From: DATKWU01 sp964653685
GTDB taxonomy: Bacteria; Patescibacteriota; Microgenomatia; PFEM01; JAHIFH01
Length of the DNA: 6,513 nt
Direction: 5' to 3'
NCBI GenBank assembly: GCA_964653685.1
Contig: CAZZHA010000029.1
Location: forward strand, 1 to 6,513
A program made the position numbers and the translations under genes. Shown piece after piece: positions 1 through 6,006 of the stretch. The stretch's first letter is position 1; every line of letters begins with the position of its first letter. Below the pieces are notes generated by a model. That model did not search any database. It had not been told where the DNA came from and worked only from the letters and a program-made list of their open reading frames with translations.

Positions 1-6
1 AGGAAA

Positions 7-846
7 TTAACCGAATGGTTCTCCGGCAGTACAGGGTTCATCATTAAGGCAAATTTTCAGCGGCATCGCTTTTCCGTAAATGGCTGGTTGTTCTTTAATT
101 CTTCCACAAAATTGATTACCAAAGTCATAATGCCAGTATTCCTCTTCGTAATTAGTGAAACCAGCTGTTATCATGACAGAATAAAGAAGCCGACGATTGA
201 CTAATATTTCTTTTTCCTCTTCTGAAAAGGCAGTATCACCCTCTCTTAATTTTTCTTCATAAAAAGTTGTTTTTGCTTCTGAACCAAAATAATCAAATGG
301 GACTCCCATGTTAAGTGTCTTTCCATCCGGACCAACGATCGTTAAATCAATTGCCCCGCCGGTACTGTGAGGAGAAGGTTTTGTCGGATCATCTGAAGGT
401 AGCGAAACATATTTTTGGGTTTCCTCTTTTAATTCTGCTTCGGTTAATCCCTTCATCTTTTTTCTTAAAACTTCAAGATATTGATCAAAAAGCCTTTTTT
501 GAACAAGCGCCGGTCGCCAAGCATCCCAGATTTCAAACTGGCAGCCTTCTGGTAAAAGGAAGGCTGCTCGATAAAGAGCCTTGGCAACACCCGTTCTTAC
601 CCACATCGTTTCAACGCTTCCAGGAATTCCCTGGCGATAATATTGAGGAGCGAGTTTAATAAATGGCCTGAGGTGTTTCTCTCTTGCTAAATCGGTTAAA
701 TCTTCGTTGGATTCCTGAATCTCAACCGTTTTCCAACCGGCTATTGATTTTCTTTTTCTCAAAACATCGCCTTCATGAATCGGCACCACTAGTTGGGCTC
801 GTCTCTGATCTAACCCTGACATTAATTTTTCCAGTTCTTTTATCAT
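7..846 (-). CDS. ddpX: D-alanyl-D-alanine dipeptidase (VanX/DdpX type, peptidase family M15D)
   Basis: Predicted zinc dipeptidase that splits free D-Ala-D-Ala, for peptidoglycan recycling or for removing D-Ala-D-Ala as in VanX-type glycopeptide resistance. Numbering from the ATG at 846 (279 aa), the VanX landmarks are all present. WDAWRP holds the substrate-contacting Arg111. SPHSTGGAID (158-167) gives zinc ligands His160 and Asp167. EYWHYDFG (236-243) gives catalytic Glu236 and zinc ligand His239. No signal peptide is seen from this start, so it is probably cytoplasmic. It is longer than VanX (about 200 aa), with extra N- and C-terminal sequence. The open frame extends upstream to an ATG at 900, but that start lies upstream of the promoter at 854-862 and has no ribosome binding site. 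If used, it would add a short hydrophobic stretch. The ATG at 819, with a weak GGA seven bases upstream, is a real alternative. Family is near certain; the physiological role is inferred. Confidence 0.9.
   Translation of the reverse strand: MIKELEKLMSGLDQRRAQLVVPIHEGDVLRKRKSIAGWKTVEIQESNEDLTDLAREKHLRPFIKLAPQYYRQGIPGSVETMWVRTGVAKALYRAAFLLPEGCQFEIWDAWRPALVQKRLFDQYLEVLRKKMKGLTEAELKEETQKYVSLPSDDPTKPSPHSTGGAIDLTIVGPDGKTLNMGVPFDYFGSEAKTTFYEEKLREGDTAFSEEEKEILVNRRLLYSVMITAGFTNYEEEYWHYDFGNQFCGRIKEQPAIYGKAMPLKICLNDEPCTAGEPFG
541..567. repeat. Perfect 9-bp inverted repeat inside the dipeptidase gene
   Basis: The arms GCAGCCTTC (541-549) and GAAGGCTGC (559-567) are exact reverse complements around a 9-base loop. 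The repeat lies within the coding sequence, in the stretch encoding AAFLLPEGC just before the WDAWRP motif. Neither strand has a T-run after it, so it is not an intrinsic terminator. The transcript could form a stable hairpin here, which may be chance or may affect translation or mRNA stability. Confidence 0.6.
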
Positions 847-853
847 CAGGAGA

Positions 854-862
854 ATTATAACA
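854..862 (-). promoter_or_regulatory. Extended -10 promoter of the dipeptidase gene
   Basis: On the minus strand the sequence reads TGTTATAAT, a perfect extended -10 (TGn plus TATAAT). No good -35 is seen 16-18 bases upstream, as is usual for extended -10 promoters. Counting seven bases on from the hexamer puts +1 at about 847, directly before the ATG at 846. The mRNA would then be leaderless, or have a leader of about 28 bases if the ATG at 819 is used. The 11-base core GTGTTATAATT recurs at 5597-5607 before the 127-aa gene. Confidence 0.7.
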
Positions 863-901
863 CAGGCATGAAAGTAACTTCTCTTTAACCACTTAATCAT
901 G

Positions 902-907
902 TAAAAT
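902..907 (+). promoter_or_regulatory. Weak candidate -10 for the rightward operon
   Basis: TAAAAT matches the -10 consensus at five of six positions. It would start transcription near 914, leaving a leader of about 33 bases before the hydrolase ATG. The base composition 17 bases upstream (TTCTCT, 879-884) is a poor -35. It is the best rightward promoter visible in the divergent region, but in AT-rich DNA such hexamers also arise by chance. Confidence 0.3.
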
Positions 908-937
908 AAAGGTAATAATTCGGTTTTAATAACCTTT
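908..937. repeat. Inverted repeat in the leader of the rightward operon
   Basis: AAAGGT (908-913) pairs exactly with ACCTTT (932-937). A few further inner pairs are possible, along with an inner GGTT/AACC pairing (922-925 with 931-934). It lies between the candidate -10 and the ribosome binding site. It could be an operator or a leader hairpin just before the Shine-Dalgarno. The stem is short and A/T-rich, so this is tentative. Confidence 0.35.
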
Positions 938-945
938 GGGAGGAG
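938..945 (+). promoter_or_regulatory. Ribosome binding site of the alpha/beta hydrolase gene
   Basis: GGGAGGAG is a strong Shine-Dalgarno match, but it lies unusually close to the ATG at 947. Only one base follows the AGGAG core, or three if GGGAGG is the pairing part. It still supports 947 as the start, because no better in-frame ATG follows nearby. An ATT codon at 950 or 953 would give more normal spacing, but non-ATG starts of that kind are rare. Confidence 0.6.
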
Positions 946-946
946 A

Positions 947-1714
947 ATGATTATTCAGAGGAAAAAACTAATCGCCAGGCTTAACTTGAGTTACTATCAA
1001 TCAACCAAAGGGAAAGATTTGATTGTTTTACTTCATGGCTGGGGAGCTTCAAAAGAGAAATTGCTGCCTTTAGGAAAGGCCTTGGAAAAACAGAATTGGC
1101 AGATTTTAATTCCTGATTTGCCAGGTTTTGGTGAAACCAAACCACCTCCTAAGCTCTGGGGAGTAAATGAATATGCTCAGTTTGTTTTAAAGATAATTGA
1201 GGCTTTAGATGGAAAGAAAAACATCTATCTCTTCGGTCATTCTTTTGGGGGTAGACTGGCCGTAAAGATGGTCAGTCTTTATCCTCAAAAGATTAAAGGT
1301 ATTATTCTCTGTGGTAGTGCCGGTATTTCTCGGGCAAATTTTTTCAAGAGAAGTCTTTTCTTAGTAATAGCAAAGTTAGGTAAAGCGATTTTACCTAAGA
1401 GTCATTCTTATCGCCGTCTGGTCTATAAATTAGCCAGAGAGCATGATTATGAAAAAACCAAAGGAGTTATGAGGCAGACTTTTAAATTAGTTATCGCTGA
1501 AGATTTAAGACCATTACTCTCTAAAATAAAAATTTCTACTTTGATTTGTTGGGGCTTGGAAGATAAAGAAACAAAATTTGCTGATGCCCAAATAATTAAT
1601 TCTCAGATAAAAAATTCTCAATTAATTAGTTTTCCGGGTTTAGGCCATAAATTGCCCTATGAAAAACCGATGTTGTTAGCTGAAAAAATCACTGAATGGA
1701 AGGAAGTGAAATGA
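947..1714 (+). CDS. Alpha/beta hydrolase fold protein, substrate unknown
   Basis: A 255-aa alpha/beta hydrolase with the usual landmarks. HGWG (30-33) is the oxyanion-hole HGxG motif. IPDLPGFG (55-62) is the typical strand-loop after it. GHSFGG (97-102) is the nucleophile elbow with Ser99. Asp206 in GLEDKETKF and His234 in GLGHKLPYEKP complete the triad. A cap region lies around residues 125-190. No signal peptide is seen, so it is probably cytoplasmic. The family includes esterases, lipases, C-C hydrolases and peptidases, and the sequence alone does not give the substrate. It opens a run of cell-wall genes, and its stop overlaps the next start as ATGA. A role in removing an ester, amide or lipid group from a wall precursor is possible but is only inference from position. 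Confidence 0.88.
   Translation: MIIQRKKLIARLNLSYYQSTKGKDLIVLLHGWGASKEKLLPLGKALEKQNWQILIPDLPGFGETKPPPKLWGVNEYAQFVLKIIEALDGKKNIYLFGHSFGGRLAVKMVSLYPQKIKGIILCGSAGISRANFFKRSLFLVIAKLGKAILPKSHSYRRLVYKLAREHDYEKTKGVMRQTFKLVIAEDLRPLLSKIKISTLICWGLEDKETKFADAQIINSQIKNSQLISFPGLGHKLPYEKPMLLAEKITEWKEVK
1700..1706 (+). promoter_or_regulatory. Ribosome binding site that decides the MurF start
   Basis: AAGGAAG lies four bases before the ATG at 1711, which overlaps the hydrolase stop as ATGA. The longer frame opens at an ATG at 1696, but that codon lies upstream of this site and has no site of its own. The 1711 start is therefore preferred. Confidence 0.75.
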
Positions 1715-3324
1715 TTACTCAAACTGCAATTTTAGGCCTTTGGTTATTATCTCTTTTGAAAAGTACTTTGTTTCATGCCTATCTTTGGCAACTCAAAGAA
1801 TATCGCTTCGATAGAATGATACCTCATCTTAAATTAAAAACAAGCCGAAAAATGTTCTTCTCTCCGCTTTTTCTTGTTAAGTGGCTTTCTCTAATTGCCT
1901 TTCTCATCATGCCAATGGAATTAAAGAATTGGCTTGCCTTTGTTGTGTTAATTTTTTTCTTAATAGATTCTTTTGATTTTTTAAGAAGAATCTTGATTCA
2001 TCAACTAGTCCGTCCAAGGTTTACTTTAAGAACAATAGAGATAGTTTCGAGTAGTCTTTTTTTAATTGTCATCGCCATCTGGTTGTTTGTTTCTCAACTC
2101 AATCTTTGGACTTTTGCTTTTTGTTTATTGCTTTTTGAAAGATTAATACCAATAGCGATTTTATTACAAGTCTTTTTAACAAAATTACCTGTTTTTCTTA
2201 CCCAAAAAAGAAAAATTAAAATAGCCAAAGAAAAGATAGAAGATTTGCCTAATCTGAAAATAGTTGGTGTTACCGGCAGTTACGGAAAAACCAGTACTAA
2301 AGATTTTATTGCCCAGATTTTAGCCAAAAAATATAAAGTCGCCAAAACCGAAGGAACCAATAATACCAAGATTGGTATCAGTCAAAATATCATCGAAAAA
2401 ATAGACAAAGACACGGAGATTTTTGTTGTTGAAATGGGCGCCTATAAAAAAGGAGAAATCAATGATATTTGTCAACTTATCCAGCCTCGAATGGCGGTGG
2501 TAACGGGCATTAATGAACAACATCTAGCTATTTTTGGTAGCTTAAAGAATTTAATTGAAGCAAAATATGAGATAATTGAAAACCTTCCCAAAAACGGTAT
2601 TGCGATTTTAAATGGTAATAATCATTATTGCCTTGAGATGGCAAAAAAAGCCTCAAAAAATTTCAAGACAATTTTATACAAAACGAGCAAACCAAGAAAA
2701 TTAACTGGTTTTGCTAATGTCATTTGGCTTGATTCAATCACTGAAAAACAAAAGGGAACATCTTTTAAGGTCTATGATGGTGACCGACATTCAAGCTTTA
2801 AAACTAACTTTAAGGGGGAATCTAATCTTGACAATCTTCTTGGCGCCATCGCCGTTGCCAAAGAATTAGGTTTAACCGGGATTCAGATAAAAGAAGCAAT
2901 TAATCAACTTCAGCCTAATGATCGAGCGATGAAAAGCACTCAAGGAATCAAGAAGATGACTCTGATTGATGACACCTTTAGTAGTAACCCTAATGGATTT
3001 TTGGCGGCCATAAAAGTCTTAGATAAGGTTAAATCTAAGACTAAAGTGGTAATTACACCCGGTATCATCGAACTTGGTTCAGCCAGCGCTCGAGTCCATC
3101 AAGAAATCGCTCAGGCTTTAAGAGAAAAAATTGATTTAATTATTTTAACTAATGATAATTTCTTAGCGGATTTCAAAAAAGGAATGGGTAAGAGCAAAAC
3201 CAGATTGATTGTGGAAAATAAACCTAAGAAAATTAGAGGAATTTTGAGCCAAGAATCACCAAAGATTACTGTTTTACTTGAAGGCCGATTGCCAATTAAT
3301 CTAATCCAAACTTTGAAACAATGA
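1711..3324 (+). CDS. murF: Membrane-anchored MurF-type ligase (UDP-MurNAc-tripeptide--D-Ala-D-Ala ligase family)
   Basis: A 537-aa Mur ligase. In MurF, the reaction joins D-Ala-D-Ala to the stem tripeptide using ATP. Residues 1-165 hold about five hydrophobic helices (near 5-26, 50-69, 72-91, 112-131 and 133-156). Then comes the ATP-binding central domain: GVTGSYGKTST (186-196, P-loop Lys193), TEGTNNTKIG (213-222, equivalent to the MurF TxGNxNNxIG region), VVEMG (Glu241, metal site), GINEQHL (His271) and EAKYEII (Lys285, the likely carbamylated lysine). The C-terminal domain has NDRAM and IDDTFSSNPNGF (419-430), matching MurF DDxYNANPxS, then IIELGSASARVHQEIA. The usual MurF N-terminal UDP-substrate domain is absent; membrane helices stand in its place. 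The late KGSR motif of MurF appears as LEGRLP. MurT is unlikely: no zinc-ribbon cysteines and no gatD neighbour. Ligase family is sure; the exact substrate is less so. Confidence 0.88.
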   Translation: MITQTAILGLWLLSLLKSTLFHAYLWQLKEYRFDRMIPHLKLKTSRKMFFSPLFLVKWLSLIAFLIMPMELKNWLAFVVLIFFLIDSFDFLRRILIHQLVRPRFTLRTIEIVSSSLFLIVIAIWLFVSQLNLWTFAFCLLLFERLIPIAILLQVFLTKLPVFLTQKRKIKIAKEKIEDLPNLKIVGVTGSYGKTSTKDFIAQILAKKYKVAKTEGTNNTKIGISQNIIEKIDKDTEIFVVEMGAYKKGEINDICQLIQPRMAVVTGINEQHLAIFGSLKNLIEAKYEIIENLPKNGIAILNGNNHYCLEMAKKASKNFKTILYKTSKPRKLTGFANVIWLDSITEKQKGTSFKVYDGDRHSSFKTNFKGESNLDNLLGAIAVAKELGLTGIQIKEAINQLQPNDRAMKSTQGIKKMTLIDDTFSSNPNGFLAAIKVLDKVKSKTKVVITPGIIELGSASARVHQEIAQALREKIDLIILTNDNFLADFKKGMGKSKTRLIVENKPKKIRGILSQESPKITVLLEGRLPINLIQTLKQ

Positions 3325-4565
3325 TCAAGAAGCCAATTGCTATCTCTCTTTCGCCAAACACAGAGAAACAAGATGTTTTGCTCGCCGCTAAGATGCTTTT
3401 TTCGCTTAGGCAATGGCTAAAAGGGAAGCAGATAAAAGAACTAGAATCATCATTTAAGAATTATTTTAAGGTGAAATACGCTGTCAGTTTTAATAGTGGC
3501 CGTTCGGCAGAATATACACTTTTAAAGAGTATGGGTTTGGAAAAGAATGATGAAGTTTTGATTCAAGCTTTCACCTGCGTGGTTGTACCTAACCCGGTTC
3601 TTTGGTTAAAAGCCAAACCAGTTTATGTTGATTTTGAAAAAGATAGTCTTAATATGAATCCCAGGGATTTGAAAAAGAAAATCACTTCTAAATCGAAAAT
3701 CGTCATTGTTCAACACACCTTTGGTAAACCGGCCAAAATAGAAGAAATCAGGAAAATCGCCAAAGATCATAGGCTCTTATTAATCGAAGATTGTGCCCAT
3801 TCTTTAGGAGCTAAATATAAAAATAAAAAATTAGGTACCTATGGTGAGGCGGCTTTTTTTAGCTTTGGTAGAGATAAAGTCATTTCCTCGGTTTTTGGGG
3901 GGATGGCGATTACCAATAATGATCAAATTGGGAAAAAGCTTTTAGAGATTCAAAAAAAACTGAGTTTTCCTTCTCGGTTTTGGATTGCTCAGCAACTTTT
4001 TCATCCAATTGCCTTTGAAATAATTCTTCCCCTCTATAATTTTTTTAGTTTAGGTAAGTTATTGCTTGTTATTTTCCAGAAGCTTAATTTGCTTTCTCGA
4101 GCCGTCAGTAAGGAAGAAAAGATAACCAATCAACCAAAAGACTACCCTCATAAGTTAGCCAATGCCCAAGCGACTTTGGCTTTATCACAGTTCCAAAGAT
4201 TAGCTAAATTTAATCAGCAGAGAAAGAAGATTGGCGAGATTTATCGACAGGAATTAAAAGGGATTAAAACCTTAAAACCAGTTTCTGGAGAAATCTTCAT
4301 GCGTTATACTGTTCTCAGTAAACAGGCAAAAGAAATGATTAATCAAGCCAAGAAAAAAGGAATTCTTTTAGGTGATTGGTATCAAAATATTGTTGATCCT
4401 CAAGGAGTTAATTTTAAAAGAGCTGGTTATTCTTGGGGCAGTTGTCCTGTGGCCGAAGAAATTTCTCCTCAGGTAGTCAACTTGCCTACTTATCCCCTGA
4501 TGGGAGAAAAGGAGGCGCATCGCGTCATTAATTTAATCAGATCCTTTTTAAAGAAAAATGACTAA
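3321..4565 (+). CDS. DegT/DnrJ/EryC1/StrS-family PLP aminotransferase
   Basis: A 414-aa fold-type I PLP enzyme. Family members usually transfer an amino group, often from glutamate, to a keto group on a nucleotide sugar. Visible landmarks are FNSGRSAEYTLL (57-68, PLP phosphate region), FTCVVVPNPVLW (84-95), VDFEKDSLNMNP (103-114), EDCAH (156-160, Asp157 contacting the PLP pyridine nitrogen) and SFGRDKVISSVFGG (181-194) with Lys186 as the Schiff-base lysine. Residues about 220-258 are strongly hydrophobic, which is not typical and may bind the membrane or a lipid-linked substrate. The start overlaps the MurF stop as ATGA with no clear ribosome binding site, so translation is probably coupled. 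The sugar or amino acid it acts on cannot be read from sequence. No nucleotide-sugar dehydratase or epimerase lies in the window to define a pathway. Confidence 0.9.
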   Translation: MIKKPIAISLSPNTEKQDVLLAAKMLFSLRQWLKGKQIKELESSFKNYFKVKYAVSFNSGRSAEYTLLKSMGLEKNDEVLIQAFTCVVVPNPVLWLKAKPVYVDFEKDSLNMNPRDLKKKITSKSKIVIVQHTFGKPAKIEEIRKIAKDHRLLLIEDCAHSLGAKYKNKKLGTYGEAAFFSFGRDKVISSVFGGMAITNNDQIGKKLLEIQKKLSFPSRFWIAQQLFHPIAFEIILPLYNFFSLGKLLLVIFQKLNLLSRAVSKEEKITNQPKDYPHKLANAQATLALSQFQRLAKFNQQRKKIGEIYRQELKGIKTLKPVSGEIFMRYTVLSKQAKEMINQAKKKGILLGDWYQNIVDPQGVNFKRAGYSWGSCPVAEEISPQVVNLPTYPLMGEKEAHRVINLIRSFLKKND

Positions 4566-5577
4566 AACCATTAAGGAAATCAATAATAAGGAAGATTGGG
4601 AAAGATTTGCTCTAAGCCAATCACCTAACATTTTTCTTCAATCCTGGAATTGGGGCGAATTTCATCAATCTTTGGGCAATAAGGTTTTTCATTTAGGACT
4701 TTGGGAAAATAAGGCAATCACAGGAGCGGCTTTATTAGTCAAAGAAGAAGCGAAGAGAGGCATCCATCTAGCCTGCCCAGGCGGGCCATTACTAGCTGAT
4801 TGGCAAGAAGATAATTTCAAGCAAATTCTCGATCAAATGAGAGAATTGGGTCGACAAGAAAAAGTCGTTTTTTTGAGAGTAAGACCTTCAATTCTTGATA
4901 ATGAAAAAAATAGGGCAATCTTTAAAAAATTAGGTTTTCAGAATGCGCCTATGCACATGCACGCTGAAACCACTTGGCAACTAGATCTTCGCCCTTCTGA
5001 AGAGGAAATTTTGGCGGGGATGCGAAAAAATACGCGTTACTATGTTCGGCGGGCGGTCAAAGATGGTGTTAAAGTTTTTCAGAGTAAAGATTTAAAAGAT
5101 ATAGAGATTCTCTATCGATTGCAAATGGAGGCTGTCAAACGCCATAAATTTATTCCCTTTTCAAGAGAATTTTTAAGAAAACAGTTTCAGACTTTTGTTA
5201 AAGACGAACAAACAACTCTCTTTTTGGCGGAATATAAAAAACAAATTCTTTCAATTGCGATGATTATCTTTTATGGTGATATGGCGGTTTATCACTATGC
5301 TGGGACTTCCTCTCAATATCCCAAGATACCTTCTTCCTACCTACTTCAGTGGGAAGCGATTAAAGAGGCAAAAAAAAGAGGCTGTCGAATCTATAATTTT
5401 TGGGGGATTGCTCCAACCGATGATCCGAGGCATCGCTTTGCGGGGGTGACTATTTTTAAAAAAGGCTTTGGCGGCGAGCGGGTTGATTATCTTCATGCTC
5501 AAGATTTACCTTTGTCACCCTTATATCGAGCGACTTATTCATTTGAAACCATTCGTCGGAAAATAAGAAGGCTTTAG
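4558..5577 (+). CDS. FemAB-family peptidoglycan aminoacyl transferase
   Basis: A 339-aa FemABX-type protein with two GNAT-like domains. These enzymes add amino acids from aminoacyl-tRNA to the stem peptide of a peptidoglycan precursor, forming the cross-bridge. The first domain includes FLQSWNWGEFHQSLG (26-40) and ACPGGPLL (72-79). The second begins near TTWQLDL (138-144) and contains MRKNTRYYVRRAVKDGV (155-171), the basic FemAB signature. It also has AVYHYAGTSSQYPKIPSSY (243-261) and YNFWGIAPTDDPRHRFAGV (279-297), then KKGFGGERVDY (301-311). The length fits the short FemX type without the coiled-coil arm of staphylococcal FemA. It starts 8 bases inside the aminotransferase gene with only a weak purine run upstream, so coupling is likely. 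The amino acid added is not predictable. Some FemAB-like proteins serve exopolysaccharide or other acceptors, but MurF and MraY neighbours favour the wall. Confidence 0.9.
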   Translation: MTKTIKEINNKEDWERFALSQSPNIFLQSWNWGEFHQSLGNKVFHLGLWENKAITGAALLVKEEAKRGIHLACPGGPLLADWQEDNFKQILDQMRELGRQEKVVFLRVRPSILDNEKNRAIFKKLGFQNAPMHMHAETTWQLDLRPSEEEILAGMRKNTRYYVRRAVKDGVKVFQSKDLKDIEILYRLQMEAVKRHKFIPFSREFLRKQFQTFVKDEQTTLFLAEYKKQILSIAMIIFYGDMAVYHYAGTSSQYPKIPSSYLLQWEAIKEAKKRGCRIYNFWGIAPTDDPRHRFAGVTIFKKGFGGERVDYLHAQDLPLSPLYRATYSFETIRRKIRRL

Positions 5578-5580
5578 TAA

Positions 5581-5595
5581 AAGATATTCCATCTT
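5581..5595. repeat. Short inverted repeat between femAB-like gene and the next promoter
   Basis: AAGAT (5581-5585) and ATCTT (5591-5595) are exact reverse complements around a 5-base loop. The repeat sits just upstream of the extended -10 at 5598-5606. It is too short and A/T-rich, and lacks a T-run, to be a convincing terminator. It could be a regulator site overlapping the -35 to -10 spacer, or chance. Confidence 0.3.
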
Positions 5596-5597
5596 AG

Positions 5598-5606
5598 TGT
5601 TATAAT
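5598..5606 (+). promoter_or_regulatory. Extended -10 promoter for the 127-aa gene and mraY
   Basis: TGTTATAAT is a perfect extended -10. It shares the 11-base core GTGTTATAATT with the dipeptidase promoter. No good -35 is seen (TAAAAG at a 17-base spacer). The predicted +1 is near 5613, leaving a leader of only about 9 bases before the ATG at 5622, with at most a weak AGG (5613-5615) as ribosome binding site. It implies a new transcript beginning here, although read-through from the upstream operon is also likely because no terminator is seen. Confidence 0.65.
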
Positions 5607-5621
5607 TTAAATAGGCTCAAA

Positions 5622-6005
5622 ATGGAAAACATTCAGCTTAGAGAAAGAATCGCGGTCCGACTTCTTCCACCAGACGCTAATTCCCTGCCTGGTAGATATA
5701 AGATTTGTGCGGATGTTAAAGTACCAGGCCAAAAATCAATAGGTTCCTTGGGAGACAATGATAGATTGAAAATAGGCGAGCAGGTTGCCGAGAGGATGAC
5801 GAGACTTTGTCCAGAGATTGGCCCGGTAGCCATTACCGTTGATGATGTCAAGAAAGATTATGTTAACGTTGGCGTTTACACGGAGACTCTTTCTGACGTT
5901 CATACCTTAAGAGACGCCAAGGGTATTTACCCCGCTTTTGCTTATGATATTTCTGATCCAGAAAAACCTAAATTTTTACCTAATAAAGATTGGTTGAAAA
6001 AATAA
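5622..6005 (+). CDS. Conserved-looking 127-aa protein of unknown function
   Basis: I do not recognise this protein. It is 127 aa with no signal peptide or membrane helix, so it is probably soluble and cytoplasmic. Alternating short hydrophobic strands (RIAVRLL, YKICADVKV, PVAITVDDV, YVNVGVYTE) and a central helix (about 47-63) suggest a small alpha/beta domain. It contains two cysteines (29 and 63), not arranged as a metal site, and a C-terminal tail rich in Pro, Lys and Asp. It has its own extended -10 promoter just upstream, and its stop is separated from the mraY ATG by one base. That spacing strongly supports it being a real gene co-expressed with mraY. Its codons look somewhat richer in G/C at third positions near the start than the neighbours. 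A regulatory or accessory role for MraY is only a guess. Confidence 0.75.
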   Translation: MENIQLRERIAVRLLPPDANSLPGRYKICADVKVPGQKSIGSLGDNDRLKIGEQVAERMTRLCPEIGPVAITVDDVKKDYVNVGVYTETLSDVHTLRDAKGIYPAFAYDISDPEKPKFLPNKDWLKK

Positions 6006-6006
6006 A

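Noticed and set aside
620..634. Palindrome-like CCAGG-AATTC-CCTGG in the dipeptidase gene.
   Set aside because: Five-base arms inside coding sequence are easily due to chance, and there is no promoter or other signal nearby.
847..900. N-terminal extension of the dipeptidase from an ATG at 900, giving a short hydrophobic leader.
   Set aside because: It lies upstream of the perfect extended -10 at 854-862, has no ribosome binding site, and its roughly 12-residue hydrophobic run is short for a signal or anchor.
1711..3324. MurT (lipid II amidating ligase subunit) as an alternative to MurF.
   Set aside because: There are no zinc-ribbon cysteine pairs in the core, no gatD neighbour, and the ELG and DDxxxxNP motifs match MurF better.
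5578..5600. Intrinsic terminator after the FemAB-type gene.
   Set aside because: The only hairpin (AAGAT/ATCTT) is 5 bp, A/T-only apart from one pair per arm, and has no T-run after it.
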